From: Platycnemis pennipes
Lineage: Eukaryota; Arthropoda; Insecta; Odonata; Platycnemididae
Length of the DNA stretch: 64,000 nt
Assembly (NCBI GenBank): GCA_933228895.1
Contig: OW121856.1
Coordinates: forward strand, 105,189,027 to 105,253,026
Reading direction: 5' to 3'
The notes under the pieces are model-generated. The model was not told where the DNA came from and ran no database searches. It saw only the letters and a list, made by a program, of their open reading frames with translations. Both the position numbers and the translations under genes were made by a program. Numbering within the stretch: position 1 is the first letter of the stretch; each line of letters begins with the position of its first letter. This document shows, in pieces, positions 1 to 13,100 of the stretch.

Positions 1-3000
1 GGAATTTAGCTGGAAGAATTTCATTTTTGGAAAAAATTTCTCGAGAGAATTTTTTTATTTCACCCTAAGATTTTGCATTAATTGTGGTGAAATGCTGTGT
101 GAATAGGCGATTGCGTCCATTTTTGGTGAATATCAGCGGTATAAAGAAATTTAGCTGGAAGAATTTCAATTTTGGAAACAATTTCTTCACAGTATTTTTT
201 TATTTCACCCAGATATTTAGCATAAAATATGGTGAGATTGTGTGTGAAGAGGAGATTTCAACAATATTGGGTGAATATCAAGGGTATAAAGGAATTTAGC
301 TGGAAGAATTTCATTTTTGGAAAATGTTTCTTGGCACAAATGTTTTATTTCACCTTGAATTTTAGCAATAATTATGGTGAAATGCTGTGTGAAGAGGCAA
401 TTGCTTCAATTTTAGGTGAATATCAAGGGTTAAAGGAATTTAGCTGGAAGAATTTCATTTTTGGAAAATGTTTCTTGGCACAAATGTGTTATTTCACCCT
501 GAAATTTAGCAATAATTATGGTGACATGCTGTGTGAAGAGGCGATTGCGTGAATTGTAGGTGAATACCAGCGGTATAAAGGAATTTAGCTGGAAGAATTT
601 CATTTTTGGAAAAAGTATCTTTGCACAAATATTTCATTATCCCTTATATTTTGCATTAATTATAGTGAGATGCTGTGTGAAGAGGCGGTTGCGTCAATTT
701 TAGGTGAATATCAAGGGTATAAAGGAATATACCTGGAAGATATTCATTTTTCCAAAAACTTTTTTTGCCACAAACTTTTATTTCATCCTGATAATTTGCA
801 TTAATAATGGTGAGATATTGTGCGAAGAGGCGGTTGCGTCAATTTTAGGTGATTATTAGCGGTATAAAGGCATGTTGCTGGAAGAAATTCATTTTTGGAA
901 AAAGTTTCTTGACAGAATTTTTTTTAATTCTCCCGGATATTTAGGATAGAATATGGTGAGATTCGGTGTAAGGAGGCGATTTCAACAATTTTAGGTGAAT
1001 ATCAAGGGTGTAAAGGAATTTAGCTGCAAGAATTTGATTTTTGTAAAAAGTTTCTGGGCAAAAATGTTTTTATTTCACCCTGAGATTTTGCTTTAATTGT
1101 GTTAAGATGCTGTGTGAAGACGCCATTGCGTCAATGTAAGGTGAATATCAGCGGTATAAAGAAATAAAGCATGAAGAATTTCATTTTTGGAAAAGGTTTC
1201 TTGACACAAATGTTTTATTTCACCCTGAATTTTAGCAATAATTATGGTGAAATGCTGTGTGAAGAGGCAATTGCGTCGATTTTTGATGAATATCAGCGGT
1301 ATAAAGGAATGTAGCTGGAATATATTGATTTCTGGAAAAAAACTTGGCACAAATTTTTTATTTCACACAGTTATTTAGTATTAATTATGGTGACAGGCTG
1401 TGTCAAGAGGCGATTGCGTCCATTTTAGGTGAATATCAGCGGATTAAAGGATTGTATCTACAGGGTTTTTGGAAAAGGTTTCTATTGGTGAATTTTTTAA
1501 TTTACACCTCAGATTTTGCAATAATTATGGTAAGATGCTGTGTGAAGAGGCGTTGCGCCAATGTTAGGTGAATATCAGCGGTATAAAGAAATATAGCATG
1601 AATAAATTTATTTTTGGAAAAGCTTTCTTGGGACAAATGTTTTATTTCACCATGAATTTTAGCAATAATTATGGTGAAATGCTGTGTGAAGAGTCAATTA
1701 CTTCAATTTTAGGTGAATATCAGCGGTATAAAGGAATGTAGCTGGATGATTTTCATTTTTGGAAGAATTGTCTTGGCACAAATATTTTATTATCCCTTAT
1801 ATTTTGCATTAATTATAGTGAGATGCTGTTTGAAGAGGCGGTTGCGTCAATTTTAGGTGAATATCAAGGGAATAAAGGAATGTAGCTGGAAGAATTTCTT
1901 TTTTCGAAAAAGTGTTTTGGCACAAACTTTTATTTCACCCTGAAAATTTGCATTAAAAATGGTGAGATATTGTGCGAAGAGGCGGTTGCGTCAATTTTAA
2001 GTGATTATTAGCGGTATAAAGGCATGTAGCTGGAAGAAATTCATTTTCGGAAAAAGTTTCTTGACAGAATTTTTTGTAATTCACCCTGATATTTAGCATA
2101 GAATATGGTGAGATGCTGTGTGAAGAGGCGATTTCAACAATTTTAGGTGAATATCAAGGGTATAAAGGAATTTAGCTGGAAAAATTTTTATTTTTGGAAA
2201 AAGTTTCTGGGCAAAAATTTTTTTATTTCACCCTGAGATTTGGCTTTAAATGTGTTAATATGCTGTGTGAAATGGCGATTGCGTCAATGTTAGGTGAATA
2301 TCAGCGGTATAAAGAAATATAGCATGAAGAATTTTATTTTTGGAAAAGGTTTCTTGTCACAAATGTTTTATTTCACCCTGAGATTTGGCTTTAAATGTGT
2401 TAATATGCTGTGTGAAATGGCGATTGCGTCAATGTTAGGTGAATATCAGCGGTATAAAGAAATATAGCATGAAGAATTTTATTTTTGGAAAAAGTTTCTT
2501 GTCACAAATGTTTTATTTCACTCTGAATTTTAGCAATAATTATGGTGACATGCTGTGTGAAGAGTCGATTGCGTCAATTTTAGGTGAATATCAGCGGTAT
2601 AAAGGAATGTAGCTGGAAGAATTTCATTTTTGGAAAAAGTGTCTTGGCACAAATATTTTATTATCCTTTATATTTTGCATTAATTAATGTGAGATGCTGT
2701 GTGAAGAGGCAATTGTTTCAATTTTAGGTGAATATCAAGGGTATAAAGGAAATAAGCTGGAAGAATTTCATTTTTGGAAAAAGTTTCTTGACAGAATTTT
2801 TTTATTTCACCCTGATTTTCAGCATTAAATATGGTGAGATGCTGTTTGAAGAGGCGATTACGTCAATTTTAGGTGAATATCGGCGGTATAAAGGAATATA
2901 GCTGGAGGAATTTCATTTTTGGAAAAGGTTTCTTCGCGTAAATTTTTTATTTCTCCCTGAGATTTTGCATTAATTATGGTGAGATGCTGTGTGTAGAGGC

Positions 3001-3064
3001 GATTGCGTCAATTTCTGGTGAATATCAGCGGTATAAAGGAATTTAGCAGGAAGAATTTCATTTC
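1..3064 (+). repeat. Satellite subfamily A array, plus orientation (segment L1)
   Basis: About 21 head-to-tail copies of a monomer near 145 bp; for example the TGAATATCA landmark recurs at 1142 and 1287. Each copy carries CTGTGTGAAGAGGCGATTGCG, GGTGAATATCAGCGGTATAA and TTTTGGAAAAAGTTTCTTG. Copies differ by substitutions and 1-2 bp indels. Open frames here, up to 107 codons, are satellite translations: they read through one monomer and join the next only where a 1-bp deletion restores frame. I see no gene. The first 1.3 kb recurs near 5.56-7.2 kb. Confidence 0.95.
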
Positions 3065-4084
3065 TCAAGAAAATTGATGCCAATGCCTCTTCCCAGAACA
3101 GTACACAAGGAAGTAATGCAAAAATTTAAGTCGAAAAGAAATAACCATGTAAAAGGAGTTATCTCAAAAATGGAATTCTTCAAACTAAATTCTTTTATAT
3201 CGCTGTGTTTCAACTAAAATTGACGCAATCGCCTGTTCTCAGAACTGTAACGGAAATTAATGCAAAATTTCAGGCAGATTTACAAAATCATCCAAACTTG
3301 AATTGAAAAAATTGAATTCCTCCAACTAAATTACTTTATACCGGAATTTTTCTACTGAAATTGACATAAATGCCTTTACTCAGAACGGTTCATCTGAATT
3401 AGTGAAAAATATCAGAATAAGAATTAAAAAAATTCATCCAAGAGGCGCTCTTTCAAAAATGAAATTCTTCCAATTAAATTACTATATACCGCTGATTTTC
3501 AACAAATATTGACTCTTACATCTCTTTTCAGAACTGTTCACCGAAAATAATGCAAAGCTTCAGGGCCAAAAAAAATCCTGCATGAGGAGTACTCTCAAAA
3601 TGTAATTCTTATAACTAAATTTTTTTATACCGACGTTTTTCAACAAAAATTGACTCTTACACCTCTTCTCAGAACAGTTCATCGAAATTAATGAAAAATT
3701 TCAGGGCGATATACAAAAATCCTGCTAAAAGACGTTCTCAGAAATAAATTCTTTCACCACTGTTTTTAAACTTAAATTGACTTTTTTGACTGTCATTATA
3801 TAGTTATTCGAAATTAAAGCAAATTCCAGAGCGAAATATCTTGCTAAGAGGAGATTACTAAAAAATAAAATCTTCCAAATAAAGTCCTCTATACCGCTGT
3901 TTATCAATTAAAATTGCTAAATCTTCTCTTTTCAGAACAGTGTACCAAAATTAAAACAAAAGTTCAGACAGAATTTAAAAAATCCTACTTTGAGGCATTC
4001 TCTCAAAAATGAATTCCTTCCAACTAAATTCCTTTGTGCTTCTGTTTTTCAAGTAAAATTGACGCCATCGCTTCCTGTCAGAGG
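3065..4084 (-). repeat. Satellite subfamily B array, minus orientation (segment L2)
   Basis: About seven monomers of the B subfamily on the opposite strand to the preceding A array. Diagnostic motifs in this reading are TTCTCAGAACAGTTCA, AGGGCGAAATA and TTTTTCAACTAAAATTGAC. The switch from A to B and the strand switch happen at the same point, near 3065. Divergence between monomers is higher than in the A arrays. A 60-codon minus-strand frame at 3725-3907 is satellite translation; its counterpart lies at 15318 on the plus strand. Confidence 0.9.
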
Positions 4085-4165
4085 CATTAATTATGGTGCA
4101 TTAATCAACGGTAATATTGGTAATAATGGTAATTATGGTAATATTAACCTGCATTAATTATGGTG
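4085..4165. repeat. Satellite junction spacer with 9-bp tandem repeat
   Basis: Between a B(-) and an A(+) array lies a short spacer with four tandem 9-mers at 4110-4145: GGTAATATT, GGTAATAAT, GGTAATTAT, GGTAATATT. It is flanked on both sides by GCATTAATTATGGTG, an A-monomer fragment. The reverse complement of the whole spacer occurs at about 15070-15140, which marks both as copies of one event. Confidence 0.85.
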
Positions 4166-7100
4166 AGATGCTGTGTGCTGAGGCGATTGCGTCAATTTGT
4201 CCTTCTGATGCTGTGTGAAGAGGCGATTGCGTTCATTTCTGGTGAATATCAGCGGTATAAAGGAATTAAGCTGGAAGAATTTCATTTTTGGAAAAAGTTT
4301 CTTGGACGAATTTTTTTTTCACCCTGATATTTAGCAATAATTATAGTGAGATGCTGTGAGAAGAGGAGATTTCAACAATATTGGGTGAATATCATTAGTA
4401 AAAAAATTTAGCTGGAAGAATTTGATTTTTAGAAAGAGTTTCTTGACGTAAATTATGTTTTTCACCCTGAGATTTTGCATTCATTATAGTGAGATGCTGT
4501 GTGAAGAGGCGATTGCGTGAATAGTAGATGAATAAGGGCGGTATAAAGGAATTTAGCTGGAATAATTTCAATTATGGAAAAAGTTTCTTGGCAGAATTTT
4601 TTTATTTCACCCCGATATTTAGCATTAATTATGGTGAGATGCTGTGTGAAGAGGCGATTGCGTTCATTTCTGGTGAATATCAGCGGTATAAAGGAATTTA
4701 GCTGTAAGAATTTCATTTTTTGAAAAAGTTTCTTGGACGAATTTTTTTTTCACCCTGATATTTAGCATTAATTATAGTGAGATGCTGTGTTAAGAGTAGA
4801 TTACAACAATATTGGGTTTATATCATGGGTAAAAAAAAGTTAACTGGAAGAATTTGATTTTTGGAAAGAGTTTCTGGGCAAAATTTTTTTATTTCACCCT
4901 GATATTTTGCATTAATTATGGTGACATACAGTGTGGAGAGGCATCTGCGTCACTTTTAGGTGAATATCAGCGGTAATAAGGAATTAAGCTGGAAGAATTT
5001 CATTTTTAGAATAAGATCCCTGGCAGAATTTTTCTATTTCACCCAGAGATTTTGCAATAATTATTGAGGGATACTGTGTGAAGAGGCGGTTGCGTCAATT
5101 TTAGTAGAATATTAGCGGTATAAAGGAATGTAGCTGGAAGAATTTCATTTTTGGAAACATTTTCTTCACAGAATTTATTTATTTCACCCAGATATTTAGC
5201 AATAAATATGGCAAGACGCTGCATGAAGAGGCGATTGCGTTAATGTTAGGTGAATATCATCGGTATAAAAGAATTTTACTGGAAGAATTTAATTTTTGGA
5301 AAAAGTATCTTGGCACATATATATTATTATCCCTTATATTTTGCATTAATTATGGTGAGATACTGTGTATAGCAGCGATTTCGTTAGTTTTAGGTGAATA
5401 TCAGGGGCATAAAGGAATTTAGCTGGAATAATTTCATTTTTGGAAAAAGTTCCTTGGCACAAATATTTTATTATCCCTTATATTTTGCATTAATTATGGT
5501 GAGATGCTGTGTGAAGAGGCCATTACGTCAATTTTAGTAGAATATTAGCGGTATAATGGAATTTAGCTGGAAGAATTTCATTTTTGGAAAAAATTTCTTG
5601 ACAGAATTTTTTTATTTCACCCTAAAATTTTGCATTAATTGTGGTGAAATGCTGTGTGAATAGGCGATTGCGTCCATTTTTGGTGAATATCAGCGGTATA
5701 AAGAAATTTAGCTGGAAGAATTACATTTTTGGAAACAATTTCTTCACAGAATTTTTTTATTTCACCCAGATATTTAGCATAAAATATGGTGAGATTGTGT
5801 GTGAAGAGGAGATTTCAACAATATTGGGTGAATATCAAGGGTATAAAGGAATTTAGCTGGAAAAAAATTTGATTTTTGGAAAAAGTTTCTTGGCACAAAT
5901 GTTTTATTTCCACCTGAATTTTAGCAATAATTATGGTGACATGCTGTGTGAAGAGGCAATTGCTTCAATTTTAGATGAATATCAAGGGTTAAAGGAATTT
6001 AGCTGGAAGAATTTCATTTTTGGAAAATGTTTCTTGGCACAAATGTTTTATTTCACCTTGAATTTTAGCAATAATTATGGTGAAATGCTGTGTGAAGAGG
6101 CAATTGCTTCAATTTTTGGTGAATATCAAGGGTTAAAAGAATTTAGCTGGAAGAATTTCATTTTTGGAAAATGTTTCATGGCACAAATGTTTTATTTCAC
6201 CCTGAAATTTAGCAATAATTATGGTTACGTGCTGTGTGAAGAGACGATTGCGTCAATTTAAGGTGAATATCAGCGGTATAAAGGAATGTAGCTGGAAGAA
6301 TTTCATTTTTGGAAAATGTTTCTTGACGTAAATTTTGTTTTTCACCCTGAGATTTTGCATTGATTATAGTGAGATGCTGTGTGAAGAGGCGATTGCGTGA
6401 ATTGTAGGTGAATACCAGCGGTATAAAGGAATTTAGCTGGAAGAATTTCATTTTTGGAAAAAGTGTCTTTGCACAAATATTTCATTATCCCTTATATTTT
6501 GCATTATTATAGTGAGATGCTGTGTGAAGAGGCGGTTGCGTAAATTGTAGGTGAGTATCAAGGGTATAAAGGAATGTACCTGGAAGAATTTCATTTTTCC
6601 AAAAACCTTTTTTGCCACAAACTTTTTTTTCATCCTGATAATTTGCATTAATAATGGTGAGATATTGTGCGAAGAGGCGGTTGCGTCAATTTTAGGTGAT
6701 TATTAGCGGTATAAAGACATGTTGCTGTAAGAAATTCATTTTTGGAAAAAGTTTCTTGACAGAATTTTTTTTAATTCTCCCGGATATTTAGGATAGAATA
6801 TGGTGAGATGCGGTGTAAGGAGGCGATTTCAACAATTTTAGGTGAATATCAAGGGTATAAAGGAATTTAGCTGCAAGAATTTGATTTTTGTAAAAAGTTT
6901 CTGGGCAGAAATGTTTTTATTTCACCCTGAGATTTTGCTTTAATTGTGTTAAGATGCTATGTGAAGAGGCGATTGCGTCAATGTTAGGTGAATATCAGCG
7001 GTATAATGAAATATAGCATGAAGAATTTTATTTTTGGAAAAGGTTTCTTGGCACAAATGTTTTATTTCACCCTGAATTTTAGCAATAATTATGGTGAAAT

Positions 7101-7766
7101 GCTGTGTGAAGAGGCGATTGCGTCGATTTTTGATGAATATCAGCGGTATAAAGGAATGTAGCTGGAATATATTGATTTCTGGAAAAATACTTGTCACAAA
7201 TTTTTTATTTCACACTGTTATTTAGCATTAATTATGGTGACAGGCTGGGTCAAGAGGCGATTGCGTCAATTTTAGGTGAGTATCAGCGGTATAAAGGAAT
7301 TTTGCTGGAAGAATTTCATTTTTGGAAAAAGTTTCTTGACAGAATTTTATTATATAACCCTGATATTTAGCATTAAATCTATGTTGAGATGCTATGTGAA
7401 GACGCGATTGCGTCAATGTAAGGTGAATATCAGCGGTATGAAGAAATATAGCATGAAGAATTTTATTTTTGGAAAATGTTTCTTGTCACAAATGTTTTAT
7501 TTCACCCTGAATTTTAGCAATAATTATGGTGACATGCTGTGTGAAGAGTCGATTGCGTCAATTTTAGGTGAATATCAGCGTTATAAAGGCACAAATTTTC
7601 ATTTTTTCTCCCAATCAATTGTTGGAAAAAGTTTATTTGCCGAATTTTTTTATTTCACCCTGATATTTTGCATTAATGATGGTGAGATGCTGTGTGAAGA
7701 GGCGATTGCGTCAATGTTAGGTGAATATCAGCGGCATAAAGGAATTTAGCAGGAAGAATTTCATTT
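4166..7766 (+). repeat. Satellite subfamily A array, plus orientation (segment L3)
   Basis: About 25 A monomers. It starts with a truncated monomer ending at about 4205 (CAATTTGTCCTTCTGATGC), a deletion shared in reverse complement near 15030. From about 5557 the array repeats the variant monomers seen from position 1 onward: frames at 84-299 and 5641-5856 differ at only a few residues. Later the offset becomes about 5847, consistent with a two-monomer insertion. Frames up to 157 codons (7276-7749) are satellite translations. Confidence 0.93.
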
Positions 7767-9000
7767 CTCAAGTAAAATTGATGCCATCGCCCGTTCCTAG
7801 AACAGCACACAAGAAGTGAATGCAAAAGTTAGGTCGAAAAGAAATGTCCCTGTAAAAGGGATTATCTCAAAAATGAAATTCTTCAAATTAAAATCCTATA
7901 TATCGTCGGCTTTTAACTAAAATTGACGCAATCGCCTGTTCTCAGAATTGTCACCGAAATTAATGCAAAATTTTAGGGAGAATTGAAAAAATCCTCCGAA
8001 CAGTCCTTCTCTCAAAAATTGAATTCTTCCAACTAAAATACTTTATACCGGAATTTTTCAGCTGAAATTTACCTAAATGCCTTTACTCAGAACGGTTTAC
8101 CTGAATTAGAGTAAAATATCATAATAAGAATTTTAAAAAATTCATCTAAGGGGCGTCTTCCAAAAATGAAATTCTTCCAATTAAATTACTTTATATCGCT
8201 GAGTTTCGACAAATATTGACTCTTACATCTCTTCTCAGAACTGTTCACAGAAAATAATGCAAAGCTTCAGGGCCAAAAAAATTCCTGCATGAGGAGTAAT
8301 CTCAAAATGAAATTCTTATAACTAAATTTTTTTATACTGCCGTTTTTCAACTAAAATTGACTCTTACACCTCTTCTCAGAACAGTTCATCGAAATTAATG
8401 CAAAATTTCTGGGCGATATACAAAAATCCTGCTAAAAGATGTTCTCACAAATAAAATCTTTCGACGCTGTTTGTAAACTTAAATTGACTTTTTTGACTGT
8501 CATCACGATAGTTCTTCGAAATTAAGGCAAATTCCAGGGCGAAATATGAAAATCTTGATAAGAGGAGATTACTAAAAAATTAAATCTTCCAACTGAAGTA
8601 CTTTATACCGCTGTTTATCAACTAAAATTGCTAAAATCGTCTCATCTCAGAACAGTGCACCAAAATTAAAAAAAATTTCAGACAGAATTTAAAAAATCCT
8701 ACTTAGAAGCATTCTCTATAAAAAGGAATCCTTCCAACTAAATTCCTTTGTGCTTCTGTTTTTCAAGTAAAATTGACGCCATCGCCTGCTCTCAGAGAAG
8801 TACACCGATGTTAATGCAAAATTTCAGGGCGAAATAAAAACATTCTGCTAAGAGGCGTAATCTAAAAATGAAATTCTTCCAACTAAAAACCTTAAACCGC
8901 TGTTATTTAACCAGTAATAACTTCTTCTGTTCTTCTCAGAAAAGTTCCTAGAAATTAAAGAATAACTTGAGGGCACAATAAAAAAAATTCGTGCGAAGCA
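7767..9000 (-). repeat. Satellite subfamily B array, minus orientation (segment L4)
   Basis: About 8.5 B monomers on the minus orientation, entered through the same A/B junction sequence as at 3065 (TTTCTCAAG followed by AAATTGATGCCA). It carries the same variant monomers as segment L2 at an offset near 4.7 kb, so the A(+)/B(-) pair is a higher-order unit seen twice in this block. It ends at a foldback junction, 8992-9013. Confidence 0.9.
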
Positions 9001-9013
9001 ATTCTCTCGGCGG
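8992..9013. repeat. Palindromic B/B inversion junction (type J2)
   Basis: GCGAAGCAATTCTCTCGGCGG marks the switch from B(-) to B(+). Its reverse complement matches the junctions near 47892, 57943, 61288 and 63865, which share AGAGAATTGCT in the centre. The site is an inverted-repeat breakpoint, degenerate here and perfect at 47892-47914. Confidence 0.75.
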
Positions 9014-10160
9014 TATTAAGGAATTTAGTTGGAAGAACTTCATTTTTGGGTGAACGCCTGTAAGTAAGGTTTTTTTATTTCGCCCTTATATTTTGCATTA
9101 ATTATGGTGAGATAATGTATGAATAGGCGATTGCGTCAATTTTAGATGAATATAAGCGGTATAAAGGAATTAAGCTGGAAGAATTTCATTTTTGGAAAAA
9201 GTTTCTTGGCAGAATTTTTTTATTTCAACCTGATATTTAGCATTAAATATGGTGAGAGTCTGTGTGAAGAGGCGTTTGCGTCAATTTTAGGTGAATATCA
9301 GCAGTATAAAGGAATTGGATTAATGAATTTCATTTTTGGAAAAAGTTTCTTTGCAGAATTTTTTTATTTCAACCTGAGATTTTGCATTAATTAAGGTTAG
9401 ATGCTGTGTGAAGAGGCGATTGCGTCAGATTTAGGTGAATGTCATAGGCATAAAGTAATTTAGCTCGAATAATTTGATTTTTGGAAAAAGTTTATTGGAA
9501 GAAATTTTTCATTTCACCCCGATATTTAGTATTAATTATGGTGAAATGCTGTGTGAAGAGAAGATTGCGTCAAATTTTGGTGAATATCAGCATTATAAAG
9601 GAATGTAGTTAGAGGAATTTCGTTTTTGGAAAAAGTTTCTTGGCACAAATTTTTTATTTCACCCTGATATGTTGCTAATATTATGGTAATATGCTGTGTG
9701 AAGAGGCGATTGCGTTAATTTTAGGTATTAATCAGCGGTATAAAGGAATTTAGCTGGTGGAAATTCATTTTTGAAAAAAGTCTCTTGGCACAAAAATTTT
9801 ATTTCACCCTGAGATTTTGCTTTAATTGTGATAAGGTGCTCTGTGAAGAGGCGTTTCCGTGAATTTCGTGTGAATATCAGCGGTATAATGAAATATAGCG
9901 TTAAAATTTCATTTTCGGAAAAAGTTCTTTGCACAAATTTTTTTAATTCACCCTGATATTTCGCATTGATAATATAGAGATACTGTGTGAAGAGGCGATT
10001 TCGTTAATTTTAGGTGAATATCAGCGGTATAAAGGAATTTAGCTTGAAGAATTTCATTTTTGGAAAAAGTTTCTTGGGACAACTTTTTTATTTCACCCTG
10101 ATATTTTGCATTAAAAATGGTGCGATGCTGTGTGAAGACGCGTTTCCGTCATTGCGTGAA
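9001..10160 (+). repeat. Short B(+) stub grading into A(+) array (segments L5-L6)
   Basis: The first 95 bp read as subfamily B in plus orientation (TTAGTTGGAAGAAC, ATTTCGCCC). From about 9096 the monomers are A type in plus orientation, roughly seven copies. This is one of the places where B and A join on the same strand. The array ends abruptly at about 10160 inside a monomer. Confidence 0.85.
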
Positions 10161-13100
10161 ATAAATAGATTCTCTCAAGAAACATTTACCAAAAATGAAA
10201 TTATTCCAGCTTTATTACTCTATATCACTGATATTCACCTAAAATTAAGGCAATCGCCTCTTCAAACAAGATCTCACCATATTAATGCAAAATATCAGGG
10301 TGAAATCAAAAAGTTGTCCCAAGAAACTTTTTCCAAAAATGAAATTCTTCAAGCTAAATTCCTTTATACCGCTGATATTCACCAGAAATTGACGCAATCG
10401 CCTCATCACACAGCATCTCACCATAATTAATGCTAAATTTCAGTGTGAAATAAAAAAATTCGGCCAAGAAAATTTTCCAAAAATAAAATTCTACAAGCTA
10501 AATTCCCTTATACAGCTGATATTCACCTAAAATTGACGCAATAGCCTCTTCACACAGTATCGCACCATATTTATTGCAAAATATCTGGATGAAATGAAAA
10601 ATTTGTGCCAAGAAACTCTTTCCAAAAATGAAATACTTCGAGTTAATTTCCTTTACACGGCTGATTATCATCTAAAATCAACGCAATCGCTTCGTCACAC
10701 AGCATTTCACCGAAATTAATGCAAAATATTAGGGTGAAAAAAAAAATTGTGCCAAGAAACTTTTTCCAAAAACGAAATTCCTCCAACTACATTCCTTTTT
10801 AATGCTGATATTCACCTAAATTTGACTCAATCTTCTCTTCACACAGCATTTCACCAATATTAATGCTAAATATCTGGGTGAAATGAAAAATTTCTGCCAA
10901 GAAACTTTTTCCAAAAATAAATTATTCAAGCTAAATTCCTTTATACCTATGACATTCACCTAAATCTGACGCAATCGCCTCTTCACATAGCATCTTACCT
11001 TAATTTATGCAAAATCTCAGGTTGAAATAAAAAAATTCTGCAAAGAAATTGTTTCCAAAAATGATATTCTTCCTGCTAAATTCGTTTATACCGCTGATAT
11101 TCACCTAAAAATGATGCAATCGGATTTTCACACAGTATCTCACCATAATTAATGCAAAATCTCAGGGAGAAATAAAAAATTTACGCAAAGAAATCTTTTC
11201 CAAAAATGAAATTATTCCAGCTAAATTCCTTTATACCGCCGATATTCACCTAAAATTGACGCAACCGCCTCTTCGCACAATATCTCACCATTATTAATGC
11301 AAATTATCAGGGTGAAATAAAAGTTTGTGCCAAAAAACCATTTCGAAAAATGAAATTCTTCCAGCTACATTCCTTTATAGCCTTGATATTCACCTAAAAT
11401 TGACGTAACCGCCTCTTCACACAGCATCTTACTATAATTAATGCAAAATATAAGGGATAATAAAATATTTGTGCCATGACACTTTTTCCAAAAATGTAAT
11501 TCTTCCAGCTAAATTTCTTTATACCGCTGATATTCACCAAAAATCGACGCAATTGCCTCTTCACACATCATCTTACTATAATTAATGCAAAATCTTAGGG
11601 TGAAAAACAAAATTTACGTCAAGAAACTTTTTCCAATAATGAAATTCTTTCAGCTACATTCCTTTATACTGCTGATATTCACCTAAAATTGACGCAATCG
11701 ACTCTTCACACAGTATGTCACCATAATTATTGCTAAATTTCAGGGAGAAATAAAACATTTGTGCCAAGAAACATTTTCCAAAAATGAAATTCTTCCAGCT
11801 AAATTCCTTTATACCCTTGATATTCACCTGAAATTGAAGCAATTGCCTCTTCACACAGCATGTCACCATAATTATTGCTAAATTTCAGGGAGAAATAAAA
11901 CATTTGTGCCAAGAAACCTTTAACAAAAATAAAATTCTTCATGCCATATTTCTTTATACCACTGATATTCTCCTAACATTGACGCAATCGCCTCTTCACA
12001 CAGCATCTTAACACAATTAGAGCAAAATCTCTAAAAAAAATAAAAAAATTTTTGCCCAGAAACTTTTTACAAAAATCAAATTCTTCCAGCTAAATTCCTT
12101 TATACCCTTGATATTCACCTAAAATTGTTGAAATTGCCTCTTCATACAGCATCTCACCATATTCTATGCTAAATATCAAGGTGAATTTAAAAAAATTCTG
12201 TCAAGAAACGTTATCCAAAAATAAATTTCTTCCAGTTACATGCCTTTATACCGCTAATAATCACCTAAAATTGACGGAACCCCCTCTTCGCACAAAATGT
12301 CACCATTATTAATGCAAATTATCAGGGTGAAATAAAAGTTTGTGCCAAAACACTTCTTCGAAAAATGAAATTCTTCCAGCTACATTCCTTTATACCCTTG
12401 ATATTCACCTAAAATTGACGCAACCGCCTCTTCACACAGCATTTCACCACAATTAATGCAAAATCTCAGGGTGAAATAAAAAATTATGTGAAGAAATTGT
12501 TTCCAAAAATGAAAGTCTTCCAGCTGAATTTCTTTATACCGCTGATATTCACCAAAAATCGACACAATCGCCTATTCACACAGCATTTCACCACAATTAA
12601 TGCAAAATCTCAGGGTGAAATAAAAAAATTCAGTCAAGAAATTTTTTCCAAAAATGAAATTCTTCCAGCTAAATTCCATTATACCGCTAATATTCTACTA
12701 AAATTGACGCAATCGCCTCTTTACACAGCATTTCACCATAATTAATGCAAAATATAAGGGATAATAAAATATTTGGGCCAAGGAACTTTTTCCAAAAATG
12801 AAATTATTGCAGCTAAATTCCTTTATGCCGCTGATATTCACCTAAAACTAACGAAATCGCTGCTTTACACAGTATCTCACCATAATTAATGCAAAAAATA
12901 AGGGATAATAATATATATGTGCCAAGATACTTTTTCCAAAAATTAAATTCTTCCAGTAAATTCTTTTATACCGATGATATTCACCTAACATTAACGCAAT
13001 CGCCTCTTCACGCAGCATTTTGCCATATTTATTGCTAAATATCAGGGTGAAATAAAACATTTGTGCCAAGAAACCTTTTCCAAAAATATAATTCTTTAAA

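Noticed and set aside
1..4080. CRISPR-like array of regularly spaced repeats
   Set aside because: Repeats are contiguous 145-bp monomers with no unique spacers, in eukaryotic DNA with no associated genes.
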